Shown: positions 62,155 through 64,000 of the stretch, piece by piece
Position numbering within the stretch: position 1 is the stretch's first letter
Layout of the letters: each line of letters opens with the position of its first letter
Assembly: GCF_013184805.1 (NCBI RefSeq)
Contig: NZ_JAATNG010000001.1
Coordinates: 1,178,001-1,242,000, forward strand
Reading direction: 5' to 3'
Length of the DNA: 64,000 nt
From: Pseudoruegeria sp. HB172150
GTDB taxonomy: Bacteria; Pseudomonadota; Alphaproteobacteria; Rhodobacterales; Rhodobacteraceae
Position numbers and translations under genes: made by a program
Notes under the pieces: generated by a model
What the model saw: only the letters and a program-made list of their open reading frames with translations
The model's database searches: none
What the model was told of the DNA's origin: nothing

Positions 62155-63585
62155 ATGTCCTTCGACTATGATCTATTCGTCATCGGCGGCGGGTCCGGCG
62201 GTGTTCGCGCGGCGCGGACGGCCGCAGAAACCGGCGCCAAGGTGGCGCTGGCAGAGGAATACCGGATGGGCGGCACCTGCGTCATCCGCGGCTGCGTGCC
62301 GAAGAAGCTGATGGTATTCGCTTCGGGTTTCTCGGCGATGATGGAGGATGCGCAGGCCTATGGCTGGCATCTGGAACCGGGAAAGTTCGACTGGGGGACG
62401 TTCCGAGGCAAGCTGCATGCGGAACTGGACCGGCTGGAGAGCGTATACCGCTCGCTGCTCGACCGGAGCGCGGTGACCGTCTACGACACGCGCGCCAAGC
62501 TTGCCGATCCGCACACGGTGGAACTGGCGGACGGAACGCGGGTGACGGCGAAACACATCCTCGTCGCGACCGGCGGGCATCCGGTGACACCGGAGATCAC
62601 GAATGCCGATCTGGGGATCGTGTCGAACGACATCTTCCTGATGGAGGAGATGCCGAAATCGGTCCTGATCATTGGCGGCGGGTACATCGCCTGCGAATTC
62701 GCCTGCATCCTCAACGGTCTTGGTGTCGAGGTGACGCAGTTCTATCGCGGCGCGCAGATCCTGCGCGGGTTCGATGAGGAAGCGCGCGGGCTCGTGGCCG
62801 AGGAGATGAAAGCGCAGGGTATCGACCTGCACCTTGGAACGAATATCGTCGAGATGGCGCCGGCCGGCGACGCGCATATCGGGCACCTAACCGAAAGCGA
62901 TGCCGCAGGTCCGGAATCCGGCGCCCGTGGCAACGGCAAGGGCAAGCCGGTCTGGGTGAAGGCGACGAACGGAACCGAGGCGGTCTATGACCACGTGTTC
63001 TTTGCGACCGGGCGGCGCCCGTCGACGGAGGGGCTGGGGCTTGAAGAGGCCGGCGTGAAGCTGGGCCGCAAGGGCGAGATCGTGGTCGACGACTACTCTC
63101 AGACTTCGGTGCCCTCGATCTATGCGATCGGTGACGTGACCGGGCGGATCGAGCTGACCCCGGTGGCGATCCGCGAGGGGATGGCTTTCACCGAGACAGT
63201 GTTCAAGGGGAACCCGACCAAGCCGGATCATGACCTGGTGCCGTCTGCCGTTTTCACCCAGCCGGAGCTGGGCACGGTCGGTCTTACCGAGGAAGCGGCG
63301 GCCGAACAGGAGCCGGTCGAGATCTACTGCACCTCGTTCAAGCCGATGAACAAGGCGTTCGCCGGACGCAATGACCGGGTTTTGATGAAGCTCATCGTGA
63401 GCAAGGAGACCCGCAAGGTTCTGGGCTGTCACATCGTGGCCCCGGAGGCGGGCGAGATGATCCAGCTTGCGGGGATCGCAGTGAAAATGGGCGCCACGAA
63501 GGAAGACTTCGATCGGGTCTGTGCGGTGCACCCGACGATGGCTGAAGAACTCGTGACCATGCGGAGCCCGTCGCGCACCGCTTGA
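62155..63585 (+). CDS. gor: glutathione-disulfide reductase
   Basis: 476 aa NADPH-dependent flavoenzyme. FAD motif DYDLFVIGGGSGGVRAARTAA, redox-active disulfide GGTCVIRGCVPKKL, NADPH motif LIIGGGYIACEFACIL, FAD motif VPSIYAIGDVTGRIE, and the C-terminal dimer motif CAVHPTMAEELVTM with the catalytic His/Glu. A Gly/Lys/Ser-rich insert of about 20 residues (around 245-262, ESDAAGPESGARGNGKGKPV) lies in the NADPH domain. Keeps glutathione reduced; cytoplasmic. Confidence 0.95.
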   Translation: MSFDYDLFVIGGGSGGVRAARTAAETGAKVALAEEYRMGGTCVIRGCVPKKLMVFASGFSAMMEDAQAYGWHLEPGKFDWGTFRGKLHAELDRLESVYRSLLDRSAVTVYDTRAKLADPHTVELADGTRVTAKHILVATGGHPVTPEITNADLGIVSNDIFLMEEMPKSVLIIGGGYIACEFACILNGLGVEVTQFYRGAQILRGFDEEARGLVAEEMKAQGIDLHLGTNIVEMAPAGDAHIGHLTESDAAGPESGARGNGKGKPVWVKATNGTEAVYDHVFFATGRRPSTEGLGLEEAGVKLGRKGEIVVDDYSQTSVPSIYAIGDVTGRIELTPVAIREGMAFTETVFKGNPTKPDHDLVPSAVFTQPELGTVGLTEEAAAEQEPVEIYCTSFKPMNKAFAGRNDRVLMKLIVSKETRKVLGCHIVAPEAGEMIQLAGIAVKMGATKEDFDRVCAVHPTMAEELVTMRSPSRTA

Positions 63586-63650
63586 TTTCTTGCGCATGCA
63601 CGCACAGGTAGCTACGAACAATCCGCGAGATACAAGGGAAAGACAGGTAT

Positions 63651-64000
63651 ATGGCCAGTAATTCAGGCGGCCCCTGGGGGGGAGGCGGCGGCGGAAATCG
63701 CGGCAACGGCGGCGGGGGTGACGACGATCGTCGCCCGGCTGACGGTCAGGGCCAGCGGCGTCCGGGCGAAGGATCGCAGATCCCAGAGATCGATCAGATC
63801 ATGAAAAAGGGCCAGGAACAGCTGCGCGTTCTGATGGGCGGAGGCGGCGGCAAACGGCCGAACGGTTCCGGAAACGGCGGCGGTGGCGGCCCGCGGATTA
63901 CCCGCGGCACGATCGCCATCGGCGCGCTTGTTGTATTGGCAGTGTGGCTGTTTGCGTCGCTTTACACGGTCAAGCCCGAAGAACAGTCCGTCGAGCTGTT
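63651..64000 (+). CDS. hflK: HflK, membrane protease regulator (3' truncated by window edge)
   Basis: The first 116 codons are present. Gly/Asn/Arg-rich N-terminus (MASNSGGPWGGGGGGNRG), a Lys/Gln stretch IPEIDQIMKKGQEQLRVLMGGGG, a further Gly-rich segment, then a transmembrane helix (GTIAIGALVVLAVWLFASLYTV) and the start of the SPFH/band-7 domain (KPEEQSVEL). This layout is typical of HflK, which with HflC surrounds the FtsH protease. hflC should follow outside the window. The start ATG is clear; a weak ribosome site (AGG) lies upstream. Confidence 0.92.
   Translation, partial: MASNSGGPWGGGGGGNRGNGGGGDDDRRPADGQGQRRPGEGSQIPEIDQIMKKGQEQLRVLMGGGGGKRPNGSGNGGGGGPRITRGTIAIGALVVLAVWLFASLYTVKPEEQSVEL

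Noticed and set aside
1-64000. CRISPR array, insertion sequence or prophage
   Set aside because: No regularly spaced repeats, transposase, integrase or phage structural gene found.

Overview
The window looks like part of a chromosome from a marine-type alphaproteobacterium of the order Rhodobacterales (Roseobacter group). The clues are high GC, a Rhodobacter-type 5-aminolevulinate synthase (C4 haem pathway), a DUF2842 gene after purA, a RodZ-like gene next to ispG, a gamma-glutamyl polyamine catabolic operon with its own ABC transporter, and a LuxR/LuxI acyl-homoserine-lactone locus. Gene density is high and most genes lie in tight operons with ATGA overlaps. No insertion sequence, phage, CRISPR array or rRNA is visible; one tRNA (Asp) is present.

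Region by region. 1-5229: end of a galactoside utilisation operon (two ABC sugar permeases, GH36 alpha-galactosidase, GH42 beta-galactosidase). 5259-14333 (minus): chemotaxis island in transcription order cheD, STAS protein, cheY, cheA, cheW, cheR, cheY, a CheZ/CheT-like gene, then a stand-alone periplasmic PDC-type sensor protein and a large PAS-containing chemoreceptor; cheB is absent. 14611-21822: GNAT acetyltransferase, tRNA-Asp, DUF1344 protein, M20 dipeptidase, hemA with a small exported partner, RodZ-like protein, ispG. 22126-25459: an accessory, lower-GC patch holding four members of an unrecognised family of small secreted four-cysteine proteins, two in a recent tandem duplication; a fifth member is at 35201-35743. 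25521-28887 (minus): envelope redox and proteolysis genes (M48 protease, DsbA/DsbG-like protein, arylamine N-acetyltransferase, thioredoxin-like protein). 28945-34879: aminotransferase, an intergenic nested inverted repeat, cell-wall amidase, methyltransferase and PBP1a.

35877-43430 (minus): polyamine uptake and catabolism, transcribed as ATPase, binding protein, alpha/beta hydrolase, two permeases, class I amidotransferase, gamma-glutamylputrescine synthetase, FAD oxidase. 43524-44734: a PhnD-like protein lacking a signal peptide, coupled to a TerB-like protein. 44905-46853: quorum-sensing locus with luxR, luxI and a divergent LuxR-like protein that lacks its DNA-binding domain; the luxI ribosome binding site lies in a hairpin. 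47139-48742: RelE/HigB-type toxin-antitoxin pair and a low-GC gene of unknown function with a HEPN-like motif. 48749-64000: housekeeping genes (pyrG, secG, DnaQ-like exonuclease, purA, DUF2842, a very large acidic protein, thiamine diphosphokinase, DMT exporter, PNPOx-like protein, hydrolase, L-serine deaminase, YbaN-like protein, rpiA, glutathione reductase, start of hflK).

The observations most worth following up are the four-cysteine secreted family with its penultimate-residue cysteine, the shared VELF C-terminal tail of CheD and the CheT-like protein, the headless LuxR beside luxR/luxI together with the luxI leader hairpin, and the nested inverted repeat near 30.2-30.4 kb.
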